Shown here one piece after another: positions 42,633 through 49,595 of a DNA stretch of 49,595 nt (positions within the stretch are counted from its first letter, which is position 1; each line of letters starts with the position of its first letter). The notes under the pieces were generated by a model. That model did not search any database and was not told the DNA's origin. It saw only the letters and a list, made by a program, of their open reading frames with translations. Position numbers and translations under genes: made by a program. Origin of the DNA: a virus; IMG/VR virus record IMGVR_UViG_3300027132_000112, positions 1 to 49,595 of that record; one strand, written 5' to 3'.

Positions 42633-43398
42633 ATGCTTGCATAAGTTTAAATTTCAAATCTCTAAGACTTGGCTGTGGGATATTATTAACACGGATTTGG
42701 TGTTTATTATAAAAATACTCCCATATTTTATCTATAATATCCGCTCTGCTTCCATCAGCTCTATTGGTTTGTAAGCGACTCGTTGCGATTGGGTTATTCA
42801 TTATAAACCCATCTGAATTAACTATGTCAGCAAACCACCAAAATAATGAGCTATAATCTTTTTTTGATTCTCTATATACCATGTCGACATCAAAACCATC
42901 GCGCATATTTTCATCATATTTACCTGTATCTAGAAAAGCCGATCTATGGTGGTACGTAAATTCATTGCACATATTTTGATAAAATGCAACTTGCAAGTTA
43001 TTAGGATAATCAATTATCGTTTTTGGTGTTCGGTGATGCGCATCTCCTGAACCAGCCCCTGTGCTTACAAAGCAAAAATACTTTAATCCAGTTCCTTTTG
43101 AAACCCTAATATATTCATCGAATATGCTTGGATTTAAAATAATCATATCATCCTCAATAATAAAGATATGCTCACATCCTTGTTCGAGTAAATATTCCAC
43201 ACATTCATTCCGACACACAGATGGATATTTATTTTGAGTATGCTGAATCCACTTGCCTGAATAATTATTTTGATATTTGTCACCTCCGTTTACTGTTACT
43301 AGACAATCAATTCTATCAAGGGGCAAAGATTCATACAAAGCCTTATAGTATGATTCCGAATTATATGTTGTGATTCCAACGCCGATTTTATCTTTCAT
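42616..43398 (-). CDS. GT2-like glycosyltransferase, first of a related pair
   Basis: 260 residues. Opens KIGVGITTYNSESYY, has IIEDDMIIL (80-88) and later LFWWFADIVNS. The 44110-44892 protein has the same length, the same EDD site and the same WWFADI motif, so the two are paralogues. Family 2-like enzymes of this kind add sugars to glycans; donor and acceptor unknown. Confidence 0.68.
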   Translation of the reverse strand: MKDKIGVGITTYNSESYYKALYESLPLDRIDCLVTVNGGDKYQNNYSGKWIQHTQNKYPSVCRNECVEYLLEQGCEHIFIIEDDMIILNPSIFDEYIRVSKGTGLKYFCFVSTGAGSGDAHHRTPKTIIDYPNNLQVAFYQNMCNEFTYHHRSAFLDTGKYDENMRDGFDVDMVYRESKKDYSSLFWWFADIVNSDGFIMNNPIATSRLQTNRADGSRADIIDKIWEYFYNKHQIRVNNIPQPSLRDLKFKLMQAYESKD

Positions 43399-43441
43399 TA
43401 TTTCAATAATTTAACTATTACTATTATGTTACTTAAGTCTG

Positions 43442-44113
43442 TTAAATATACCACATCTCACCGATAATGTTTACATTGAATCTATTTGCAAATGAATTTA
43501 CAGCATTAAACACACCCCATATAGGATGATAGTCGTCGCCGGTAAGTTTACCATTTTTATTTAAAATTTGTAGTGAATTATTAATATCACGAACAACTGC
43601 TTCATATGAATGATCTGCGTCGATATATATTAAGTCATATGTTTTTTTATTTGTCTTGAAAAAATCATCGCTGTAACCCTCGTATATGTTAACATTTGTG
43701 ATGTTATTTTCCTTTAAATTTTCTAGAAATTTATTTTTGAATTTATTAGTTTCATCCCAGTGACTCATGAAGCCGCTCATGTCCTCATTTGTAGTCCCTT
43801 CAAATGTATCAACAACTGTAATATTTACATTAATATCAAATAGTGTTGAAAATTTGTAGATGTCGATAACGCTACTGCCAATAAACGTCCCCACTTCTAA
43901 ATAATCAATGCTTTTAATTGATTGTTTTTTTAGATTTTGAAAATATTGATAGATATACAAATTGCGGCCAGAACCTGGAGAATAATTAAATAATTTCAAT
44001 ACTTCTTCTGGCCAATCAATGGCATCTCCAAGACCTGTAGGTGACCATGGAAGATGTACTTTTACGTTATCAGGATATGTGAAATAATGGTTTAAAGCTT
44101 TTTTTATTTTCAT
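43442..44113 (-). CDS. SAM-dependent methyltransferase
   Basis: 223 residues, class I fold: motif I YLEVGTFIGSSVID (71-84) and YIDADHSYEAVVRDI (163-177), similar to the Methyltransf_24 family, which often O-methylates sugars. The N-terminal 60 residues are an extra cap. It sits between the two paralogous GT2-like genes, suggesting it modifies the same glycan, and overlaps the upstream gene by 4 nt. Confidence 0.78.
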   Translation of the reverse strand: MKIKKALNHYFTYPDNVKVHLPWSPTGLGDAIDWPEEVLKLFNYSPGSGRNLYIYQYFQNLKKQSIKSIDYLEVGTFIGSSVIDIYKFSTLFDINVNITVVDTFEGTTNEDMSGFMSHWDETNKFKNKFLENLKENNITNVNIYEGYSDDFFKTNKKTYDLIYIDADHSYEAVVRDINNSLQILNKNGKLTGDDYHPIWGVFNAVNSFANRFNVNIIGEMWYI

Positions 44114-44892
44114 TTTAATTGTTTGTTATTTTTTAATTGTTTGAGCACTTCGATTGTTTTTTCTTCGCCCTCATATGGTACTTCAGTCATTTTGTAACCG
44201 TGCAGCACTTTAAATGAATCGTTCGCCTCGTTGAATGACTGCCAAAAATTGTTATTTCTAATCGTACTATCTGTTGACATATTTGATTGATTTTTAATCA
44301 TGCTCCAACTATTATATATGTCAGCAAACCACCAAAACGGCGTTGTATACCCGTGCTTGTATGCTCTATACGTTAGCTCTGGATGATCTCCGTGTCCTTT
44401 GTTGAATACACGATTATGTAGCCCAATTTCCATCAACGCATCTCTTGTATAAAAAGAAAGAGCACCGAGTATGTTTGGTGTTAATATAATTTTCGTTCCG
44501 TCTGGGTATTCGATAACTTTTTTATAAACCGGTTGTAAAGATGCATCTAAATTTTCACGATTCGAAAATCCAAAATTAAAATGACAAATTCCTGTTGACT
44601 TGCTCGCATTGATGTAATTCAAAAACACCATCGGATCCTCGATTAAAATGTCATCTTCTAAGGTGAAGATGTAATCACATTTTTGTTCGATAAGATATTT
44701 CATCGCGACATTTTTTGATCCACCAACTTGTATTTTTTTGGGGTTGTTTATAATATGTGCTCCTTCTATATTATCGATTTTATTCCCATCATTGACGATG
44801 ACTATATCATCAATATAGTCTGGCATGGTCGCCCATAATTTTTTTAAAAACTCTGGACGATTACATGTAATGATTCCTATTCCTATTTTCAT
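44110..44892 (-). CDS. GT2-like glycosyltransferase, second of the pair
   Basis: 260 residues. Opens KIGIGIITCNRPEFL, with FTLEDDILIEDP (76-87) and PFWWFADIYNS. Paralogue of the 42616-43398 protein by length, motif order and spacing. It is the first gene of the island as transcribed, immediately downstream of the acidic 109-residue protein and gp47. Confidence 0.72.
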   Translation of the reverse strand: MKIGIGIITCNRPEFLKKLWATMPDYIDDIVIVNDGNKIDNIEGAHIINNPKKIQVGGSKNVAMKYLIEQKCDYIFTLEDDILIEDPMVFLNYINASKSTGICHFNFGFSNRENLDASLQPVYKKVIEYPDGTKIILTPNILGALSFYTRDALMEIGLHNRVFNKGHGDHPELTYRAYKHGYTTPFWWFADIYNSWSMIKNQSNMSTDSTIRNNNFWQSFNEANDSFKVLHGYKMTEVPYEGEEKTIEVLKQLKNNKQLK

Positions 44893-44898
44893 AATTGA

Positions 44899-45228
44899 TC
44901 AGCCTTCATCATTCATTCTGCTTTTTATATCATCGTCAATACTTTTCATAATGTCATCAAAGTCCAATGTTGGTATCCCGTTGGTCTGTGACTTATAAGG
45001 AGATAAAGCATTAAAAAGATCCGTCAAGTCAATTGACTCTTGTGGTGTATAGAGATTTGATATGTTTATATTGTCTGGGTCATTTTCAAATGATTTGAAC
45101 ATCGCATCAGATGTCTGTACCGAAATGCATGTGTCATCATTATCAACAAGGATGCCGTCTAATGACTGTGGTATTTCTAAGCCTGTTTTAACAACGTCGG
45201 CGTCGGGCTGCAATAAGTTTGTATTCAT
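44899..45228 (-). CDS. Unknown acidic protein between gp47 and the island
   Basis: 109 residues, strongly acidic (many Asp/Glu and few Lys/Arg), with low predicted order and a short helix near the end (TLDFDDIMKSIDDDI). No family recognised. It lies between gp47 and the glycan island, which may make it part of the phage core rather than the island. Confidence 0.55.
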   Translation of the reverse strand: MNTNLLQPDADVVKTGLEIPQSLDGILVDNDDTCISVQTSDAMFKSFENDPDNINISNLYTPQESIDLTDLFNALSPYKSQTNGIPTLDFDDIMKSIDDDIKSRMNDEG

Positions 45229-45239
45229 GTTTTGTAAAA

Positions 45240-46283
45240 TTAACTAACTTGTCTATATATTTCAACTAGTGTTTGAAGTATTCTTTGTTTCTTTGGTGCT
45301 TCCTCTGATAGCTTATCAACTATTTCTTTGAAGGTCTTTTCAATATCAATAGGATCAAAATCTTCATCGATATCATCGAGCGTAATAGTTCCAGATGATT
45401 GATACTCAAAATTCAATTCAATAGGTTTCAGTGCTGATATTTGCGATTGCATCAACTCAATATCTGAAACAGAAAGTTCTTCATCTATCTGTATACGAAT
45501 GAAGTTATTTGCTATCGCTGAGCGATATTCAGCAACATTCTCGCGTATAGCCGAACTTTTAAATTTCAGATGCTTTGGTGATATTTTATTTTCTATCGCT
45601 CTTGCTTTGCTTTCATTGATATCAAGCACCCAAATATACTTTGGTGTGTATGCCTCTCCCCAGCTCAATTCCATTGGAGATCCCACGTATATGATGCGTC
45701 CGTTATCATACTTCCTCATATCAGCCATGTGAAAATGACCTGTTAATACAAGAGGACATAATGACAAAAGTTTAGAAGCAGACTCACCATGTTCACACAC
45801 TTGTCCTTCGGATATGGTAAAGCTAGTTATTTCAAAATGGCCGAACATGATGTCACACTTGTCTACCGTATCCATATTGGTAGCCCATGGGACAAATGTT
45901 ATTTTTTTGTCGTTGTGTGTGATAGATGTGGCTTCCGATACGACATGGATATTCTGCCACCCGGTGAGGATATTCAATGAGTTGACATCAGACCGATCCC
46001 GATAAAATGCATCATGATTCCCTGTAACTAGGATAATATTAAAATCTTCAAGAATCTTGAAAAATTCAGATGCGGTGTGCATTGTATTGACACACACTTC
46101 TTTTCTATTGTGAAAGATATCACCGCTAATAACAATGTCTTTGATATCTAGAAGCTTATACGTCTTGGACATCCATCTGGCAAATTCTAATGCCAATGTA
46201 TGCCATAAAGTGCTGTCTCGATAAACACCTAAATGCAAATCTGCAATGACACCGATCCGATCAGAATTAAATTTCATCATCAT
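45240..46283 (-). CDS. gp47: Recombination endonuclease subunit gp47 (Mre11/SbcD-like)
   Basis: 347 residues (T4 gp47 339). Phosphodiesterase motifs: IGVIADLHLGV (D15, H17), VISGDIFHNRK (D55), ILVTGNHDAFYRD (N89, H90) and LTGHFHMADMR. The C-terminal part is the capping domain with acidic stretches (DDIDEDFDPIDIE). Nuclease subunit that pairs with gp46 to process DNA ends. It overlaps gp55 by 17 nt. Confidence 0.93.
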   Translation of the reverse strand: MMMKFNSDRIGVIADLHLGVYRDSTLWHTLALEFARWMSKTYKLLDIKDIVISGDIFHNRKEVCVNTMHTASEFFKILEDFNIILVTGNHDAFYRDRSDVNSLNILTGWQNIHVVSEATSITHNDKKITFVPWATNMDTVDKCDIMFGHFEITSFTISEGQVCEHGESASKLLSLCPLVLTGHFHMADMRKYDNGRIIYVGSPMELSWGEAYTPKYIWVLDINESKARAIENKISPKHLKFKSSAIRENVAEYRSAIANNFIRIQIDEELSVSDIELMQSQISALKPIELNFEYQSSGTITLDDIDEDFDPIDIEKTFKEIVDKLSEEAPKKQRILQTLVEIYRQVS

Positions 46284-46821
46284 TCTCTAGTCTAGTGTCT
46301 TTGCTATCATCGTAAAAGCTAGCCGTATCATTCTCGTAATAGAATTCATTGCTATCCGATTCTGCAATCCGCTGGCGTCGTGTTTGATACCAAGCTTCAT
46401 CGTTTGCCAAATTTGCAAACTGTTCTTCGCGGTATGCCTTGAGCGTATTTTGATTTTGTTTCTCTTTTTTAATTCTGCCAATAAAAGTATTGATAGCAAT
46501 CTTGGTGAAGTATGAAAATGGGTTACCAATTTTGATATCATATTTCTTTTTTGAGAGAGCTGATATCATTCGAACAACAGCATCGCCAATCATTTCTTCT
46601 TTATATGAATAGTCTTTGAAGTTGGGAAGAAACCCAATTTTAGTAGCAATCTTTTGAACCATATCGCCAAGGATATGCGGAATCTCATTTGTTTCGTCTT
46701 GGTAGTACGCCAAGATTGCATCATGAAACTCTTCCGGTTTTACGTAGAACTCTTTGTTCTTTTTTGCTGGTTTCTTCTCTGATGTTTCATCTTCAGACTT
46801 CTTTGATTTCAATTTTTTCAT
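46267..46821 (-). CDS. gp55: Late sigma factor gp55
   Basis: 184 residues from ATG 46821 (MKKLKSKK), nearly the T4 length of 185; an upstream extension would run back into uvsW. It contains IPHILGDMVQKIATKIGFL, YSYKEEMIGDAVVRMI and NPFSYFTKIAINTFIGRIKKEK, matching the region-2-like block of T4 gp55 (KDEMISDAIENC, NPFAYFTQIIYYAFLRRISKEKK). It directs RNA polymerase to TATAAATA late promoters with gp33 and the clamp. The C-terminus here is acidic and lacks the hydrophobic clamp-binding tip I would expect. It overlaps uvsW by 29 nt. Confidence 0.88.
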   Translation of the reverse strand: MKKLKSKKSEDETSEKKPAKKNKEFYVKPEEFHDAILAYYQDETNEIPHILGDMVQKIATKIGFLPNFKDYSYKEEMIGDAVVRMISALSKKKYDIKIGNPFSYFTKIAINTFIGRIKKEKQNQNTLKAYREEQFANLANDEAWYQTRRQRIAESDSNEFYYENDTASFYDDSKDTRLENDDEI

Positions 46822-48262
46822 GGCTAATTTTTTCCTGCTTATAGAGGGATATTCTCTGTTGCAGATGTTTAAAACTATAGCGGGTATTGTCTGCAAAATC
46901 AAATAAAATCATTTTTTCTTTGCTATGATGTAAACGACTACCTCTACCAATCGATTGAATGATGCGAATTCTTGATTTACCTCCGGAGCAGAAAAATACA
47001 TAATGTAAGTTATTGATACTGATCCCTGTGCTAAAAATAGACGACATTGCAATGCAAATTATGTTGTCTTTCTCTTCCATCATCTTTTGCACCTTTTCTC
47101 TTTCTTCGACATCGACTTCACCTTCAATGAAGTAAATTTCTTTCTCGTTATTAACATCTAAAGACTTTGCTATCTCTAACATTTGTCTACCATGCTCTTT
47201 GCGATTGACAAGCAACAAGCTATTTTTCTTTAGCTTGTTTGCAAAGTTACACATCAATGTATTTCTGAAATGGTTTTGGATTAGCCATTCAGTTTCTTCA
47301 AGATATGCTTTGTTTGGTTCTTTAATATCTACGACGATATGAGGTGGATTTTGGTGCTTAATGAAAATGATCTTAGCGATCACATCGGCAATCCATTCAT
47401 CGCTTCTCATTTCGTGTGCTTCGACTTTAGATAGCACAGGACCTATTTTACCAAGTAATGTCCAATAGTCTAGCTGTGCATCAGGTAGTGTCCCAGTAAA
47501 GCCATATCTGTGTATAGTCTCAAATTCATCGATGATCTTCGTGGATGCATTATCTTTTTTTAACGTATGCACTTCATCAACGATGATCAAGCCTGTATTC
47601 TTTTTCAGGTACTGCACTATCTCTTGTTGGCTTTCAGAACGAAGAATTGCTTGATTGCAAACTATGACCTTGCTTGTTGAATCAAATTCAAAACTACCAG
47701 ACCATTTGCTGCATGAATACTCCAAACCGTATTTAAGAAAGTCTGCATGTGTTTGATTGACTAACCCAATATCTGGTACTAATATTAGAATATGCTTGCC
47801 ATCTAGAGGATTTTCATTCAGTATCGTCTTGATTAACGATGCCATTGTTAAAGTCTTTCCTGTGGCAGTCGGCAAGACAATAATTCCTCGTCCTCTTGGT
47901 ACCGCCAATTCAACAGATTCTTTTTGATATGGTCTCAGTTCGAATTGATCAAATGCTAATGCTTGTTTATTTTCTTCAAATTTAAATGAAGGTTTAAGAA
48001 TGCTCTTTACTTTATCATCTAGAGATACACTAACAGGGAATCCCAACTGAGAAGCCAATTTAACTAGTTCAGGAACTAGTCCGATATCAACGACTCCTGC
48101 TGAGGTTATTGCATACGTTCTTGTTTTCTTTCTTTGAAATTTGCCACCACGTCGAAGAAACAATTCAGTCTCAACCGATAGTTGTTCTCTTATAATATCA
48201 AAGGCATCCGAGTGCAATACTGCTTTGTTATTCTTTTGGAATGTAAAATTCAAATAAGCCAT
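46793..48262 (-). CDS. uvsW: RNA-DNA and recombination helicase UvsW
   Basis: 489 residues (T4 UvsW 503). Superfamily 2: Walker A LPTATGKT (130-137), LVPDIGLVNQTHADF, DEVH box (229-232), GFTGTLPD, and motif VI IIQSIGRGSRLH. An N-terminal segment of about 100 residues precedes the helicase core. It dissolves R-loops and branched intermediates to switch origin replication to recombination replication. Coupled with gp55 on one side and adjacent to uvsY on the other, as in T4. Confidence 0.92.
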   Translation of the reverse strand: MAYLNFTFQKNNKAVLHSDAFDIIREQLSVETELFLRRGGKFQRKKTRTYAITSAGVVDIGLVPELVKLASQLGFPVSVSLDDKVKSILKPSFKFEENKQALAFDQFELRPYQKESVELAVPRGRGIIVLPTATGKTLTMASLIKTILNENPLDGKHILILVPDIGLVNQTHADFLKYGLEYSCSKWSGSFEFDSTSKVIVCNQAILRSESQQEIVQYLKKNTGLIIVDEVHTLKKDNASTKIIDEFETIHRYGFTGTLPDAQLDYWTLLGKIGPVLSKVEAHEMRSDEWIADVIAKIIFIKHQNPPHIVVDIKEPNKAYLEETEWLIQNHFRNTLMCNFANKLKKNSLLLVNRKEHGRQMLEIAKSLDVNNEKEIYFIEGEVDVEEREKVQKMMEEKDNIICIAMSSIFSTGISINNLHYVFFCSGGKSRIRIIQSIGRGSRLHHSKEKMILFDFADNTRYSFKHLQQRISLYKQEKISHEKIEIKEV

Positions 48263-48657
48263 TAGGTGAGTTCAAGTTTCATTATCTCTGTAACATTTTT
48301 GATGTCGTTAGTCATATAGCGGAAAATAGATTCAACATGCTCAAGGTAGTCGATTATGCTTTTTTGGTCTGCGATATCGTCGTTAATCTGTTTCATTTGA
48401 GGCGACGAATCTATTTTGGTTTTCATTGCATTATTGCTTAGCTGTATGTCAGTCTTTTCTTTCATACGCTTTAACGCTGCTTCTACTAATTGTTCTTTTT
48501 GCTGCTCTAATTGATATAAGCTTCTCTTATGAGCAATGAGTCTTGATACCCATTTGTGTTTAATTGCCGGCAACCTCATTGCGACATCTTTGACGTTGAG
48601 TTCATCAACGTGTGCATCTCTTGCTATTTCTTCATCATATTTTGCAATAATATCCAT
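48262..48657 (-). CDS. uvsY: Recombination mediator UvsY
   Basis: 131 residues (T4 UvsY 137), helical and charged. AIKHKWVSRLIAHKRSLYQLEQQKE and a C-terminal DYLEHVESIFRYMTNDIKNV segment match the T4 pattern (KWLNKHSSIKKEMLRIEAQKK ... YWGILLDFCSGALDAIKSRG). UvsY loads UvsX on gp32-covered ssDNA. It lies directly next to uvsW as in T4, sharing one base with it, and diverges from the plus-strand genes at the right end. Confidence 0.82.
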   Translation of the reverse strand: MDIIAKYDEEIARDAHVDELNVKDVAMRLPAIKHKWVSRLIAHKRSLYQLEQQKEQLVEAALKRMKEKTDIQLSNNAMKTKIDSSPQMKQINDDIADQKSIIDYLEHVESIFRYMTNDIKNVTEIMKLELT

Positions 48658-48667
48658 AAGTATAAAC

Positions 48668-48874
48668 GTGGGATCGAAATTCTATTTAGTATACAACACT
48701 ATCATCGCAAATGCAAATATTATTAGCGAAGATGGCAATACAACTTCAACTGCGGGTGTTGGTGTTAAAGGTGATTATGCACCAGGCGATGCGAGAATGC
48801 CAAAAGCACTCTTTAAGGGTAAAATGTTCCGACGCCAGAAAATTAAGGGTGTATTAGAACCTAAAAAGATGTAA
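48668..48874 (+). CDS. Unknown small basic protein
   Basis: 68 residues if read from the GTG at 48668, since an upstream start would fully overlap uvsY. The start is uncertain. The C-terminal part is coherent: Gly-rich TTSTAGVGVKGDYAPGD then basic MPKALFKGKMFRRQKIKG. No family recognised. Divergent from uvsY. Confidence 0.5.
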   Translation: MGSKFYLVYNTIIANANIISEDGNTTSTAGVGVKGDYAPGDARMPKALFKGKMFRRQKIKGVLEPKKM

Positions 48875-48884
48875 GTCTTTGGGT

Positions 48885-49289
48885 ATGCCAAAGAAGATTT
48901 CAACTAGTGCTGCGAAAGCAAAAGGCCGGCGCTTGCAAGATTATGTTCGCGATTCATTCCGCGCGATACATAAAGAGCTTGAAGATGATGACATTAAATG
49001 TGCGATCATGGGTGAGAGTGGAACAGACATCAAAATGTCTCCAGCAGCAAGGAAATTGATTCCGTTTGACATTGAATGCAAAAATCAAGAGAAGATGAAT
49101 GTATGGGCTTCCATTAAACAATGCGAAACCAATTGCAATAAAGACCGCATTCCGCTATTAGTATTCAAGCGAAACCATACAAAACCCTATGCATGCATTG
49201 AATTCGAAACCCTCCTACGGCTTATATCGAGGACTTCAGATAATAACAGTCAAGGAGCTAGTCTGCAAAAGCCAGAACAAAATACTTAA
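48885..49289 (+). CDS. PD-(D/E)xK-type nuclease, possible resolvase
   Basis: 134 residues from the ATG at 48885. Active-site pattern of the PD-(D/E)xK superfamily: MGESGTDIKMS (D48), then FDIECKNQE with E64 and K66, and a Lys/Arg-rich N-terminal helix (AKAKGRRLQDYVRDSF). Such small phage nucleases include Holliday junction resolvases and restriction-like enzymes; the conserved QCETN and lack of other domains leave the role open. It begins 10 nt after the previous stop. Confidence 0.65.
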   Translation: MPKKISTSAAKAKGRRLQDYVRDSFRAIHKELEDDDIKCAIMGESGTDIKMSPAARKLIPFDIECKNQEKMNVWASIKQCETNCNKDRIPLLVFKRNHTKPYACIEFETLLRLISRTSDNNSQGASLQKPEQNT

Positions 49290-49595
49290 TTTTTTAGACG
49301 ACTATGGGATTAATGAAAAAAGTCTTCAAGGTGATATTAAAAAGATTGTTCTTCATTGCTGCTTTGAAACTATCATAGATTTATTAAAAACTAGTACCAC
49401 AACATTGATCGTGGATAATGGGCCTTTCAATAATGAAAGCATTGCTAATATCATAGGTGATTCCAAAGCCGACAAATGTCTTGACCAATTAAAGAAGGCA
49501 TTACAGAAAATTTTTAAGACCAAGTATATTGCGTATGAAGGAGAAATATCTTTAAATGATATTCCAGGGGAAATTATTGAGCGACTCCAAATCAA
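49189..49595 (+). CDS. Unknown protein, 3' end cut by the window
   Basis: An open plus-strand frame runs to the end of the window. ATG 49189 gives at least 135 residues (MHALNSKPSYGLYRGLQ), overlapping the nuclease gene by 101 nt; the real start may be later. The body is a plausible alpha/beta protein (KELVCKSQNKILNFLDDYG; KIVLHCCFETIIDLL). No family recognised. Confidence 0.45.
   Translation, partial: MHALNSKPSYGLYRGLQIITVKELVCKSQNKILNFLDDYGINEKSLQGDIKKIVLHCCFETIIDLLKTSTTTLIVDNGPFNNESIANIIGDSKADKCLDQLKKALQKIFKTKYIAYEGEISLNDIPGEIIERLQI

Noticed and set aside
32118-44892. Bacterial capsule locus, meaning a chimeric contig
   Set aside because: The island is flanked on both sides by T4-type genes in the same direction with tight overlaps, has no polymerase, flippase or Wzz genes, and the GTs are short as in phages.
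48536-48874. 112-residue plus-strand protein starting inside uvsY
   Set aside because: Its first 44 residues are antisense to uvsY and low in coding character. Only the last 68 or so look genuine, so a shorter start was used.
1-49595. tRNA, rRNA or integrase/attachment site
   Set aside because: I found no cloverleaf-like sequence, rRNA segment, integrase or flanking direct repeats. This was by eye only; a tRNA scan would be decisive.

Overview
The window is part of the genome of a T4-superfamily myovirus (Caudoviricetes), probably a distant relative of T4. It is densely packed, AT-rich, and almost entirely transcribed from the minus strand. It holds recognisable T4-type head and neck genes (gp13, gp14, gp15, gp20, gp21, gp22, start of gp23), replication genes (gp32, gp41, gp43, a gp45-like clamp), recombination genes (gp46, gp47, UvsX, UvsW, UvsY) and the late sigma factor gp55. 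I see no photosynthesis genes, tRNAs, rRNAs, CRISPR arrays or insertion sequences. The host cannot be named. The starts I inspected lack a clear Shine-Dalgarno sequence, which would fit a host or phage that initiates without one.

Layout. (1) 1-14178, virion genes. Read in the minus direction these run from a gp15-like protein fused to fibre material, through a second fibre protein, a 1373-residue repeat fibre, a LamG-like protein with an apparent frameshift and a small protein, to gp20, gp13, gp21, a 52-residue protein, gp22 and gp23. gp14 is the only plus-strand gene here and diverges from the gp15 fusion across a near-palindromic promoter. (2) 14220-23690, replication and recombination. uvsX and gp41 lead through two small genes, gp32, folE, an unknown and a sliding clamp to small unknowns, a P-loop kinase and a 405-residue unknown that ends at a terminator. 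(3) 23731-32077: a phosphoribosyltransferase, a second P-loop kinase, a TGT/DpdA-like protein, a B-family DNA polymerase split in two by a 338-bp insertion, a glycosyltransferase and gp46. (4) 32118-44892: a compact island of about 16 sugar-nucleotide, glycosyltransferase and methyltransferase genes, lying between gp46 and gp47, which are neighbours in T4. (5) 44899-48657: an acidic unknown, gp47, gp55, UvsW and UvsY. (6) 48668-49595: three plus-strand genes, including a PD-(D/E)xK-type nuclease.

How it fits together. Sections 2, 3 and 5 give most of a T4-type recombination-dependent replication machine. gp55 would direct late transcription from TAAATA-like elements that sit only 5-9 nt before several structural start codons. 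folE plus the DpdA-like protein suggest 7-deazaguanine DNA modification, although queD, queE and queC are not in the window. The island could build a GDP-6-deoxy-amino sugar and assemble a methylated glycan. Its acceptor is unknown: virion fibres, DNA or host surface are all possible.

The points most worth following are the glycan island, the gp15-fibre fusion with a second copy of its C-terminal module next door, the enlarged gp13, the split polymerase, and a hairpin that sequesters the polymerase start codon much like the T4 gp43 autoregulatory operator.
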